From: Coenobita brevimanus
Taxonomy: Eukaryota; Arthropoda; Malacostraca; Decapoda; Coenobitidae
Assembly (NCBI GenBank): GCA_032717465.1
Contig: CM064683.1
Coordinates: 40,248,183 to 40,312,182, forward strand
Length of the DNA: 64,000 nucleotides
Direction: 5' to 3'
The notes under the pieces were generated by a model. The model saw only the letters and a program-made list of their open reading frames with translations, searched no databases and was not told the origin of the DNA. Shown here in pieces: positions 10,147 to 21,245 of this stretch (positions are counted from its first letter, which is position 1; each line of letters begins with the position of its first letter). Made by a program: the position numbers and the translations under genes.

Positions 10147-11063
10147 CTTTATCACACCTAAGATATTACATGCTACACAAATACATTTACTCTATATTTA
10201 CCTGTACTTCCCCCGTTAAATATCGGAAACTCGTGAACCCCAGCCGCTCACTTTGGTTACTTGGCGCCAGTACTGGTCACAATTGATGCCATGACCACAA
10301 GCGGGAAGCATATTTCCGTTCTGTATGGGTATTCGTCTCAGTACCACAGCCAGCCACCTCAGCCAAACAGTCCCAGTGGAATCTGTAAATGGTAATTTAG
10401 CCTGGGAAACACACTGAGCATATTTCCGTGAAAAACCTATGGTTAGTTTGGAAATGGGGCGAGCGTTGTTCCTGGCTGAGGGTTCCTGGTGATGAGATGA
10501 TTACCCATAAGAAAGGAAATATGCAAGCGGGAAAGGCATCGAGTCCCACTTAACAGACAAGGATGCAAGAAGTTTAAGCCTATAAAATAGAATTCTATTC
10601 CCATGTACGAACTTTTTAAAAAAGTTATCTTTTAATTTTAAAGTGTGAACTAAACTATTACAGTAACATTTATGTAAGAAAAAGTGCTTAGAATTACAAG
10701 TTCAGTAATGAGCTAATAATTTTCAGTGGCCGTCAGTTGGGTGTAATTCCGAAAGTTAACCCCAGACTAAACATACAAGTGGTAGGCCTTTGGCTGGATT
10801 GTACTGCCTTACTACAGTACTGCACAATCCATCACCCCTGGGGGTTCGCGTAAGGAATTATCATCAATCTGAGGGTTTTGTTTAGCCAGGGATGGGCCTC
10901 TTCCTCAGTCTCCAATTCCTTACAACCCAATTCCTTGTCCAAGAACTTCAAACAACAAAAGCAAGAGCAAAAAATACTCCAAAACGTATACCATAAAATG
11001 AAGAATAATTTCCTCTCAGAAACTAAGGTGAGACAGAAAACAATTCAAATCAAAACCAACCGC
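10147..11063. other. 3' flank of gene A, no recognised feature
   Basis: No second gene or repeat was recognised. Further 3' exons of gene A could lie here, but none was identified. Confidence 0.35.
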
Positions 11064-11870
11064 TCAGGGATAGTGATCATAAAAGAGGTGGTCATTTTTG
11101 CCATAGGTAACGGTCAGGAATGGGTTACCTGTTACCACCACCGGTTCTACTTGCCTTAAAGCCGCGCCTCCCTCAGTTTCCTTCTCAATAACACACCTTT
11201 CCGTGCCGGCCATCTGCTCCACAGCTTCCCAAAACTGCTTTTCTGCCTGCCTCATTCTGATCTCGTAGCACACTGTCAGGCGTTCCACATCCCGCTGCCA
11301 ACGATATACGGACCAGAACACCAAAATACAAACACCATACTGAACAAAAGACCACACAAACACCCAACCCACATACGTTACCTTAACATTCCATTGCGTG
11401 CCAAAATCACCCACTTCATTCTGGTGGGGAAGCAACACTTCAACATAAAAAAGGGAGCTTGTTGCCCACTGCAAGGCAAAATATGGAAGGATTTTCAGCA
11501 ACACACCAACTACCATCACCGGCAACAGATAAAGTACATTCCAAAAACACTTCATCACACATCCCAACATTACAATCAATATTTCAATGATAAAGTAAAA
11601 CCAAATTTCCATCCTGAGTCTAGGCAGGACAGGTCCACCCAGCCAATCCTGTTTGTGAAGTTCAGGCGGGGATCCAATCACTTCATCGGGATTACTGGCA
11701 AGAATATTAAACTCCAGGATAAAAACACAAACAACATTACACACAAACACTGACAAATAGACTAGTTCAATTACCCACTGCCAAAAGGGTTTGGGAATCC
11801 AACATTTTCCAACAGAAAACCGCTCTTCATCGCGGTCACCACCGCCTTTTTCCACGTCGGAGGAAGACAT
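11064..11870 (-). CDS. four-segment membrane protein (gene A)
   Basis: This is a 268-residue frame from ATG at 11870 (context TCAAAATG). I do not recognise a named family. Four hydrophobic segments are visible at about residues 31-53, 88-108, 111-132 and 165-189. The N-terminus is short, acidic and polar, and the C-terminal tail of about 75 residues is charged (RMRQAEKQFWEAVEQ), which suggests a multipass protein with cytosolic ends. A TATA/initiator promoter lies 98 bp upstream. Gene B at 32207 has the same strand, a similar layout and scattered identities (for example WN/WVG/W in the last segment), so the two are probable paralogues. Possible splice donors (AAG|GCAAGT near residue 238 and ACAG|GTAACC near 249) mean the last 20-30 codons may be intronic. 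LAPTM- or tetraspanin-like families were considered but not supported by diagnostic motifs. Confidence 0.6.
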   Translation of the reverse strand: MSSSDVEKGGGDRDEERFSVGKCWIPKPFWQWVIELVYLSVFVCNVVCVFILEFNILASNPDEVIGSPPELHKQDWLGGPVLPRLRMEIWFYFIIEILIVMLGCVMKCFWNVLYLLPVMVVGVLLKILPYFALQWATSSLFYVEVLLPHQNEVGDFGTQWNVKVTYVGWVFVWSFVQYGVCILVFWSVYRWQRDVERLTVCYEIRMRQAEKQFWEAVEQMAGTERCVIEKETEGGAALRQVEPVVVTGNPFLTVTYGKNDHLFYDHYP

Positions 11871-11967
11871 TTTGATGTCTCGAAAAATCCGATAAAACTA
11901 CACCTTAGCGGATAATAACACAATGATAAATGTATACGACTTACCACTTTTACAACGCTAAGGAGAA

Positions 11968-11999
11968 TGACTCGCTCACGCTGGTGCTCACCTTATATA
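11968..11999 (-). promoter_or_regulatory. TATA/initiator core promoter of gene A
   Basis: TATATAAG occupies 11999-11992 on the minus strand. TCATTC, an initiator-like sequence, places a likely start site at 11968, 31 bp downstream, which is canonical spacing. The start codon follows about 98 nt later. The same TATA block with flanking GGTGAGCACC recurs at 32400 before gene B. Confidence 0.7.
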
Positions 12000-14095
12000 G
12001 CCCCGAGACGCCGGAAGTGGATATTATGAATACTTCGAGCTGCCAATATTTCGTTATTTTCCTTCCATAATTACCCCAGTGCCATTCAGACCCTTTTTAC
12101 TTAAAAAAAAAAAAAAAAAAAAAAAATCGTATAATCTGTAAATAAGACTTAATATCCGATTTTAAGAAACGTCAAATAAACTTTTCGAGATTGTCTTTTC
12201 GGTCGTAGAAACTTAAATTCAAATCTGCGTTCGTACAGCACTTTTGAATGCACCACAGTAAATGCAAAATAAACTAGCCATATTATAATATTTTAATTAA
12301 CTTCTGATAAAAGTCTCTTCAAATACTGGGATAAATAACTGTTTACACAATGAGTTATCCAACCTTCTTGGTTGACACGAAAAAATATCATGAATAGTTA
12401 TGACACCTACCACAATACTAATCTACTGGCCTGTGACTCCATATCTTTTCCATAGCACCTCTTCGTGACTAGCACCATAGTCTATGTTAGTGCTAATCTC
12501 TTATTACAGCACAACACTGAAGATGGTTAGATGGCAATTTTACGCCAAGGTAAAGTAAACAGAGTTTAGTATCGCCACTATATACTTTCCTCTAACTTCT
12601 CCTAAAGGCCTTACTTTGATCAGCTGGATTGGTGATAATTACAGTATAAGGGAAAAACATTCAAGCACCAGATTCTGTGGCTACTAATGGTGCTTTTAAT
12701 AACAAAATCAAACAATTTATGGATGCTGTGAACTCTCTTCAGCTACAATTAGGGTGAGGTGGGGGTCAACCCTACTATTAGTGGCAAAATATTACACCAA
12801 ACATTCAGATAAAGGTTTTATTATGTAATGTAAATATCTAAAGAAGCTTCATTATCACTTCTTTTGAAAAGGGATAAGTTGACATAAAAGTGTTTTTTCA
12901 AAAAAGTAGCCATGTGTATAGATAGTGGGGGTGAAGCCTACATCCTATTTGACAACACTTTAATGTGTTACCAAAGTAAATCTAAGTTTATATATGAAGT
13001 AGGTAATGTAAGAATTCAGAGCAGAGACATTTATCTACTCCATGACTTTCATATTGCCTTACAAGCAACACAAAAATTTAATATTCCATTATTTATTGTT
13101 TAACCTGGCTGAAAACTGCTAAATTCTTGTAAATGTAAAGGACATATGCTGTCCCAGTACCGGGTATAAAAATGTTGGCCACATGTTACAGAAATATATA
13201 TGCCATGAATGAAGAAAAACAGGCCAGGTTAAGACGTAGGACTTATTTTAAAAAGATATATGCTACAACACTACATAAATAAAGGTGAAGGTACACACTG
13301 CACTCTTTAATCTACCTCGGGTGTTATGCCAGCATGTTAACCTGTAGTTACAAGTCTACTTCATATTGTACTGAATTAGAGCCACATTATATTTGTCTGG
13401 CAAGCCTGTTTTACCTCCCCGCCAACCCAAATTTACAAACAAGGCACCTTGACAAATCTGTGAAAGACATATTACATGAGTCCATCATATACAGATGTTT
13501 TTACTAATATTTTGTAACCTGTGGGAGTGGACCGTACAGACATGAACTGGTAGTAGACGCCCTGCAAATACCGGTAAAAATATAATGACAATTTTTACAG
13601 GTCTATAAGCCAAACAATTAAATCTGCAAGGCTCAAATGCATCCATCAATTAAAATTATATACCTGCAACACCTACAACAGAACCAAACCGTATTTCAAA
13701 ATCATGCTGCACCAAACACATGTACATAATTTTATGCTGGACTGCTACCAATAATCCAGGTACCTTCTATATTTTATAGGTACTAATTTTGTATGATATG
13801 CCCACTACCTACGCCATATTATAAATTCGTCACACAGGCCACGGCTTTGGATGGTCACAAATTTCTTCAAATTCTATACAAGACAGACTCTAGTTACGAT
13901 AGAATGCCCTACCATCAGAATCTACCAGTGTTCATAGTCGATATATGCTATACCAGCAGTGCTAAATATTATACCAGACACCCCAAAAAACTGAAATACC
14001 TCCCACATCCACCTTTCCAGATGTAAACATGGCGCCACCAGGCGGCCCAGCTGTCGTGCCGCGTTTTCTTCTTTTTAAGCGGTTGCTATTCTGGG
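11971..14095. repeat. segmental duplication 1, copy 1 (5' flank of gene A)
   Basis: It aligns co-linearly with 32373-34606, starting near the gene A promoter and running 2.1 kb upstream. By eye, 12385-13400 matches the other copy at about 95-99%, while 12000-12380 and 13440-14095 match at only about 75-80%. An A run at about 12102-12126 is not shared in length. It contains no convincing gene; a 63-codon frame at 12912-13103 is discussed under findings. Confidence 0.9.
12440..12570 (+). repeat. dispersed repeat D, copy 1
   Basis: Landmarks are CACCTCTTCGTGACTAGCA, GATGGCAATTTTACGCCAAG and AAAGTAAACAG. Related sequence occurs at 32860-32995 (by duplication), at 51420-51560 and, inverted, at 61595-61690. 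The family is unknown and non-coding. Confidence 0.65.
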
Positions 14096-14104
14096 AGGTG
14101 GTAG

Positions 14105-14310
14105 GTGGGGGTAACCATCATCCACTCACTTGATGTAGTGCTGCCTACTTCTTCCTTCGCCCTTATCACTCTTTTCCTGTGCCTGCCCTCTTTTCCTATT
14201 TCTCCCATCTGTCCTGTCACATTTTATTACTTCAGGTGGCTTTACACTGACAAGTCAAATGGTTTCCTGTAAGCCAGAAAATCATTTACATTGTTGTGTG
14301 GAATTCATTT
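14105..14310 (+). mobile_element. retroposon family S, truncated copy
   Basis: It shares CCTACTTCTTCCTTC, TTTCTCCCATCT, CAGGTGGCTTTACA and GTTTCCTGTAAGCCAG with 27125-27497 and 63575-63860. It lacks the LINE-like 3' end seen in those copies. Confidence 0.6.
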
Positions 14311-14636
14311 AAGGATAAGAAAGGTGTCTTGGAGACCAAATATCAAAGGAGTCCTACACCAGGGAGATGACACAGGAAGATGTGACTCGGCCAGTTACTT
14401 ACATGGGCAATGAGAGAGACGGACAAGGAAGGCATGGAGAATCTACACCTGGCGTCCATTTCCCCAGCAGACAATCTAGGGAAAATGACACCGACGGCAA
14501 AACACAAACCCGGGTGAAAGCAGCAAAACTAACATCTCTATGGGCAAGATGCAAGACAAACATGGTAAAAACACATGGAAAACAATCAGAAAATATAAAT
14601 AACAAACTACAAAGGAAAAGAACTAACTGAAGGGGA
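14311..14636. other. no recognised feature
   Basis: Short frames only, with no homology recognised. Confidence 0.4.
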
Positions 14637-14902
14637 GACCAACAAAAATAAGGCAGCATAGTACATGGCCTACAGACCAACAAAAATAAGGCAGCATAGT
14701 ACATGGCCTACAGACCAACAAAAATAAGGCAGCATAGTACATGGCCTACAGACCAACAAAAATAAGGCAGCATAGTACATGGCCTACAGACCAACAAAAA
14801 TAAGGCAGCATAGTACATGGCCTACAGACCAACAAAAATAAGGCAGCATAGTACATGGCCTACAGACCAACAAAAATAAGGCAGCATAGTACATGGCCTA
14901 CA
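14637..14902. repeat. 38-bp minisatellite, 7 copies
   Basis: The unit GACCAACAAAAATAAGGCAG plus CATAGTACATGGCCTACA repeats every 38 bp with almost no variation. Confidence 0.97.
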
Positions 14903-16339
14903 TCAGCTTGTAAATGGAAGAGACAGAAAAAAAGGAACTCAGCTGAAAGGATGATAAAAGAAAACTGTGAAATGTGACGCATGTCCTAACACGAAAAAGC
15001 TAAGACCCCCCCCCCACAAAAAAAAAAAAGGCAGTAGGACTAGATGCAAACACAACATATAAGTGAACAATGCTATGCACCTACAGTTTATGGCTGTGTT
15101 CGAATCCACAAGACCATCACACAGGAGGTTAATGGCAAGGAATTAAATGCCTTGCCAATGATTTTACACTGACAATTCTCTTCCCTGCTGAGCGATGTAA
15201 AGAAGTTTACCACATTCTAGGTTGTGCTCAGGTATACAGCACCACACCGTTTGTGCCAATAAAGAGAGTTTTATTCTAAAACCTGCCAGTTTCACCCAGT
15301 TCATCTGCTTATGACATTTCCCACTCCTAATCTGAATACCAGACACAAGCAATTAATAGCTTTTATTCATGAATACACTTGCACAATTGAGGCCAGGGAT
15401 GGTAATGGCACTGGCACTATACCTAACAGCTCAAGCACCATTACAAACTCCTCAGTGTTACAGTCTTACTACACATGTTTATGATGCTGACTCACAACAC
15501 AGGACAGACGGAAGATTCTGTTCGTTTTGTGCAAACATTCAAATGAATTTTCCCTTTTCATTTTTATCACAATACACACAACAACCTCCAGTGAATGCCC
15601 AAATTTCCCCTTGAAAGAAATTTTTCCCAAATTATGAATCCACATTATAAAGGTAAACTACATATAATGAGATTCAGCAGCAGCTGACATGCAAGTTGCA
15701 CTGGTAAGTCTAGCTTACACAGATGCTCTGATGAGTGGCAATGTTCACTCCAAAGGTATTTTAAGTGTCTAGGTGATGTAGTTAACCAACATCAATGTGA
15801 TTTTGTCCACAGTGATTAGGAGATAGGGAACCCTAATTTAGGCACTGTACAGAAACAAAACACTGTAGGCATTAAATTCTTTTACCTACTAATAAACGGA
15901 AAGAAAGCAAAGTACAGTACAAACCAACCCAGTGACATCACACTCCAACTGCACCTTGTCCTGGCCTATCTGCAACATGCCTTCCTCAATGGTCCCTTGT
16001 TCACCAGATGGATGATTTTCACAGGCCTGTGTATAAAGAGTAAGCTTATTATGCCATACAGTAATTCACTTATATGTTGCCTTTTATGCTATAACTCTCC
16101 ACTGCTAGCCAACTAAAAAGCTGATATGCTAGTTTCTCCCAACTCACAGAACCTGTACCAGTTGTAGCTATGTAAAAAGGTGTACTATTTTGAGCACACC
16201 CCTGAGTTATATGTATGAATTGCTGTACATTCAGTGTTAACCAAGGATATCTAGCCTTCTTTCTAATGCCAGATGCCTAACACACAGTTCATGCAAGACA
16301 GCTTAAACAAAATTACTGTCAAGAGTATCACAGCACATG
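14903..16339. other. no recognised feature
   Basis: No gene, RNA or repeat family could be supported. A C9/A12 homopolymer pair lies near 15007-15030. Confidence 0.4.
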
Positions 16340-16940
16340 ACCATTCCATCATGCCACTTCATACCACTTCTCATACACTCCTCCAATACCACCAAGACTA
16401 TCACAACCCACCACCATTCCATCATGCCACTTCATACCACTTCTCATACACTCCTCCAATACCACCAAGACTATCACAACACATCACCATTCCATCATGC
16501 CACTTCATACCACTTCGCATACACTCCTCCAATACCACCAAGACTATCAAAACACATCACCATTGCATCATGGCACTTCATACCACTTCGCATACACTCC
16601 TCCAATACCACCAAGACTATCAAAACACATCACCATTGCATCATGCCACTTCATACCACTTCTCATACACTCCTCCAATACCACCAAGACTATCAAAACA
16701 CATCACCATTGCATCATGGCACTTCATACCACTTCGCATACACTCCTCCAATACCACCAAGACTATCAAAACACATCACCATTGCATCATGCCACTTCAT
16801 ACCACTTCTCATACACTCCTCCAATACCACCAAGACTATCAAAACACATCACCATTGCATCATGGCACTTCATACCACTTCTCATACACTCCTCCAATAC
16901 CACCAAGAATATCACAACACATCACCATTCCATCATGCCA
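16340..16940. repeat. 73-bp minisatellite, about 8 copies
   Basis: CATCATGCCACTTCATACCA recurs every 73 bp (16351, 16424, 16497 and so on) with few substitutions (ATGCC/ATGGC, TTCTC/TTCGC). The H/T/P-rich frames in all three plus frames are repeat artefacts. Confidence 0.96.
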
Positions 16941-18657
16941 TCTTCACTCAAATATTCCTCCACAGTAACTCTCCACCACATTCTTGTTTTCCTCTCCTCA
17001 GTCTTCCTTTAACTTCACCTTTTTACACTCTTCGTTAACACTTCTTTCCTCATGCATTACATACACCCATACTACTTCAACACTTTAGCTACAGTATAGC
17101 GTTTATAGGAAAAATAGTAATATGCAAAACATGAAGGCAATATCACAGCATGACTTGGTAATAAGTTTAATAAACTGTTTTCAGATGGAAAAATTATATT
17201 TGCAACTGGAAAAAAAAAATAAAAAAAAGCTTGATTGGGTCAAACTTTACTTGGGAGAAGTAATGGCCTGACTTGCAGTCTCTTCAGGTGTAAGGATAGA
17301 GACTAAGGGGATGAAAGTGTTTTATCTCCCAAAACAACCTTACAACTGCTGGTATAATTACTCCAATATCATATCTCCACTAGACTGATTATATATTTCT
17401 GAGGAGAAAACATGTCTTAGGTGCCATACATCTTAGTCCTTACCAGTGTCTAAGCTAGTGGTATAAATCTGGGGAAGACAGAAGCAGCCATTCCCACATA
17501 TAGTGCTCAGTGCCTCTTCAGGCGGCTAAGAGATATGCCTTCATGTGCTGGCACCAACATGGGTTGAACAAATGTCCCTTGACTCTCTTCCTATCCCCTG
17601 ACAAGAGGATGACAGACTGCAAGACAAAGGCAACTTCAGTCTAGTTCACCACAATCACATTCAGATGAGTCTAGGGCAACAACAACAACAACAAGTTGTT
17701 TGGACTTGAAGCTCGGTTACTAGTTCACAAGATTTGAGAGTAAACACCTAACCTCTTACTTCCAATATATTACAATATATGATAATTTAAATGCGGTGTT
17801 ATGCAAACAATATTAGTAGTACAGTTTATGTTTGCTTCTTTTAATCATCCACATCCTGTCCTGGGCTGCATTCACATTACCCTAGCAAGTTATCATCACC
17901 AATGGTAAGTGCACTACTTGCCTTCTGTTTGGCAAACATGGTTGTTCCAATATCAGTCCACATGCCAACAATCATGCTGGGATGTGAAAAGATACCAAGA
18001 CAATGCAGCCTTCATAACATAAACAAACTTTCGTCACAAATGGAAATTCATTCATCACTGCTGAATCTTGGATGTAGTTACATTCTCTTGGTGATATTTT
18101 GTTTCATCTGTGATAAATTTACCGTAGAATGAAAGCACTATAGGCTATTAGCAAAAAAGATAAGAAAAACAAGGTTATTGTCAACACCAAGTACAGGCTT
18201 AAAACTAGAATTTCACAGTATTTTTCAGACATGACTGAAGTTCTGTAGGAGGTAGTCTTAGGTAAATAACAGAGTCCATGATGTCATTTACTATAATTCA
18301 GCAGTCACTGTCAGCCAGCACCAAACATAGTTTCCAGTATTTTGATTGATTTTATTTCCACAGCAGATGGTGTGACGGGAGTAATCACTGCTGCTCATCC
18401 TGGCCTAACAAGCACCACTTCGCTGATATGCCAGCAAAGTTATCATGATCAGCGAGGGTGAACAAAGCCCTGGTTTCTCATTTTGTACACACAACAGGAT
18501 GGTTAGAGCATGAGTCTGATCTCTCTTCTGGCTCACACTTGGGCCAACGAGTCTATTTCGTTAAAAAAAAAAAAAACTGTCAAATTTATGAGGATGATTA
18601 CAGCAGATCTAGAAAACACTGAGTCTCTAACAACAACCTGTTATCAGAACAGCATTG
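16941..18657. other. no recognised feature
   Basis: Nothing beyond short (CAA)n and A-rich runs could be recognised. Confidence 0.4.
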
Positions 18658-18964
18658 GCATGTACTATCACGATCCAAAGTTTCTTTACCCCCCTGAGTG
18701 GAAGAAGGTGGAAGCCAAGGTTGAAGCAAGACCAGATGATCGGACACTGCCAGTATACAAGACTAATAATGGTTCATGATACCGTGATTCATAAATAGGC
18801 TCGTGTGTTTCATCCGGGTGATTCTTATTATCCTAAGCTTCAGGTTAGTGAACCCCTCCATCATGAACTGGCCTGTGTTCGGTGGCCCGTCATTTCTTCA
18901 ACCTTGGCTTCGACCTTCCTCCACTCAGGGGGGTAAAGAAACTTTGGATCGTGATAGTACATGC
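18658..18964. repeat. foldback with 69-bp arms
   Basis: 18658-18726 and the reverse complement of 18896-18964 agree at about 67 of 69 positions. The inner sequence continues to pair imperfectly, and the unpaired centre is below 170 bp. It is probably a foldback or MITE-type element, or an inverted duplication. The terminal TIR consensus is unknown. Confidence 0.85.
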
Positions 18965-19014
18965 TTCGGTCCAAACCAAACTATTGGTCTCTCTCTCTCT
19001 CTTCTTTATGATGC

Positions 19015-19231
19015 CTGGTGGTCTAGTGGGTTATGGTACTCCAGTTGGATGTGGCCCATAAGTGCTTACATCTGAGGGGTGGTTGGGGTTTCTTACAAAA
19101 TCCCACTCAGGGAGGAGCAACTGGTCGCTCTCGTGCTTAATGCTGAGAATAAGTTGCCTAGCCCCAGGTCCTTACACTCCTTAAGAGTCAAAAAATGGGT
19201 TGGATGATGGATGGATGGATGCCACCCTTAC
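19015..19231 (+). mobile_element. possible tRNA-derived SINE with GGAT tail
   Basis: TGGTCTAGTGG fits the A-box consensus. The B box (GGTTGGGGTTT) is poor. The unit ends in a GATGGATGGATGGATG run, a common SINE/LINE tail. Family not recognised. Confidence 0.4.
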
Positions 19232-19494
19232 TACACCACACACAAGAAGTCCCAACCAAACACTCTTTGTATGCACTCCACTAGTCTTCCAAAACCATTT
19301 GCTCCCAACTCATTAATCCTAAGTGGTGAGTGACAAATATGGATGCGGTTGTGTGAATCAAATATCTGAGGTGACAAATAGTGCACGTGAGAAAGATTGT
19401 TTTATTAGCTTGTTTAGTTAGTTCTTTTTACAGGGTGGGGCACTAACCCACCACCAACCCTTATAGTCGCCTCGTACGACAAGGAGGGATACTG

Positions 19495-19740
19495 GGGCAG
19501 TATTCTTGAAACCCCCCTACCCCCAGGAGAGTGTATGTAGGTGAGGTGAAGGGAGGGAGAGGGAGGGGTAGACCGAGGATGAGGTGAAGGGATGGAGTTG
19601 AGAGGTATATGAGCGAGGGGGGGGGGTGAGTTGGGGGGAGGGTAGTCAAATGGTGGGTGACAAAGCGACTTGGAGGCGTTTTGTCTGCGGCCACCCTTTG
19701 CGGGATTAGGGCGTCGGGCTATAGATAGATAGAGAGAGAA
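19495..19740 (+). mobile_element. LINE-1 copy, 5'-truncated (3' end only)
   Basis: It matches the 3' end of the element at 34940-36928: GTGTATGT.GGTGAGG, GACCGAGGATGAG, GGAGGCG.TTTTGTCTG, GGCCACCC, then GGCGTC.GGCTATAGATAG and a GATA tail. The remaining ORF is out of frame. Confidence 0.8.
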
Positions 19741-20896
19741 AGACGTACACACTTTATGGCATTAATGGACAAGGTAACACTGTATGGCAGGGAAAACAAG
19801 GTGACTGTGGACAACAGTACAAGCTACTGTGTTGCATGAATGGAAAGCTGTTGAATGGGATAATCTTTAGATGGTAACAAAGCACAAGTAAAAGTAGGTG
19901 GTTGTCTGGGTAGGTACAGTATTTCAATGTCAGTGTTGGAGTGACTGTTGTCACCATGACTATTCAACATGTGTGTGACAAAGGTTATGAGTGGAACTAA
20001 AACTTGAGTCAAGGAGAGAGGGATGGGACTGAGAGTGAACAGTGCAGGGTACTAACTTAAATATGATGTATGCAGATGATGCTGTGTTGCCTGCTAATAG
20101 TGAAAAGGAACTTTGAAAATCAGTTCAGAGATTTGTGGATTTCTGTGGGCATGGCGTTTTTAAAGTACTGTACAGTATATTTTACTTGTTATGGTCACTC
20201 ACTGCAACCAGAAAATGTCACCAAACAGTTCCAACAGAATCCATAACTAATACTTTTAAACAGATTTTTAAACTGCAAAAAGCAACAGAACCAAAACGAA
20301 AATATCTAAATGTTTTTAAAATAGACATTTCTGTACAACAGTCTTGAATGTGTATCAAAAAGCTGTGCTTTGGAGCTTGATTCCTCAGAATCTGCTTTGC
20401 AAGATGTTTTCATTATAAGAGAGTGTCTCTGATCTATTGTGACAAATTTTTAAAAACTTGGGTTCCTCTGAAGCCTTAGACATCAGGGAGTAAATAGACA
20501 GTAACTGAGATCAACATACAGATTATTTGTGAGGTCATTTCTGAGAATTTATGCATTTTTTCATATCTCATCTGAACTAATGATGAGGCATATAGACAGC
20601 AAGTTTACATACCAGAATGACTTTTGACACAAGCAGAGCAGGTGGCATCCTTGGTTGTTGGCTGATTGAATGACATTATGCTTTACATTAAGAATGTATT
20701 AAATGTCACTTCCTCTACTGTTAGATGAACAACGCCTCTGTAAACATAATTTGACAATGTGTCAGTAAATGATCATTTAATTATGTATTGAGGTTTAACA
20801 GGTAAATGAAAGAAAATATAACATTTAAATTCCAAATAAGGTTTACACCACCTATACTGTATAAGAAATTATGCTAACCACTAAGGGTATTATTTC
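19741..20896. other. no recognised feature
   Basis: No gene or repeat was recognised. Confidence 0.4.
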
Positions 20897-21229
20897 AGAA
20901 TAGCATCCATCAAATGGACACTGGAATTAATATATTATTTCAGAATAACATCCATCTAATGGACACTGGAATTAATATATTATTTCAGAATAACATCCAT
21001 CTAATGGACACTGGAATTAATATATTATTTCAGAATAACATCCATCTAATGGACACTGGAATTAATATATTATTTCAGAATAACATCCATCTAATGGACA
21101 CTGGAATTAATATATTATTTCAGAATAACATCCATCTAATGGACACTGGAATTAGTATATTATTTCAGAATAACATCCATCTAATGGACACCGGAATTAA
21201 TATATTATTTCAGAATAACATCCACTAGA
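20897..21229. repeat. 45-bp minisatellite, left part (7-8 copies)
   Basis: ATGGACACTGGAATTAATAT recurs every 45 bp (20914, 20959 and so on). The array is interrupted by a LINE and resumes at 23048. The open frame (MDTGINILFQNNIHL repeats) arises because 45 is divisible by three. Confidence 0.95.
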
Positions 21230-21245
21230 TGGATGTTATTCTGAA
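21209..21245. repeat. perfect 16-bp hairpin at the array/LINE junction
   Basis: TTCAGAATAACATCCA, a 5-nt loop (CTAGA), then the exact reverse complement. An inverted fragment of the 45-bp unit therefore sits exactly where the LINE begins. Confidence 0.9.

Noticed and set aside
16273..17038. His/Thr/Pro-rich frames of 171-233 codons
   Set aside because: They are translations of the 73-bp minisatellite in all three frames.
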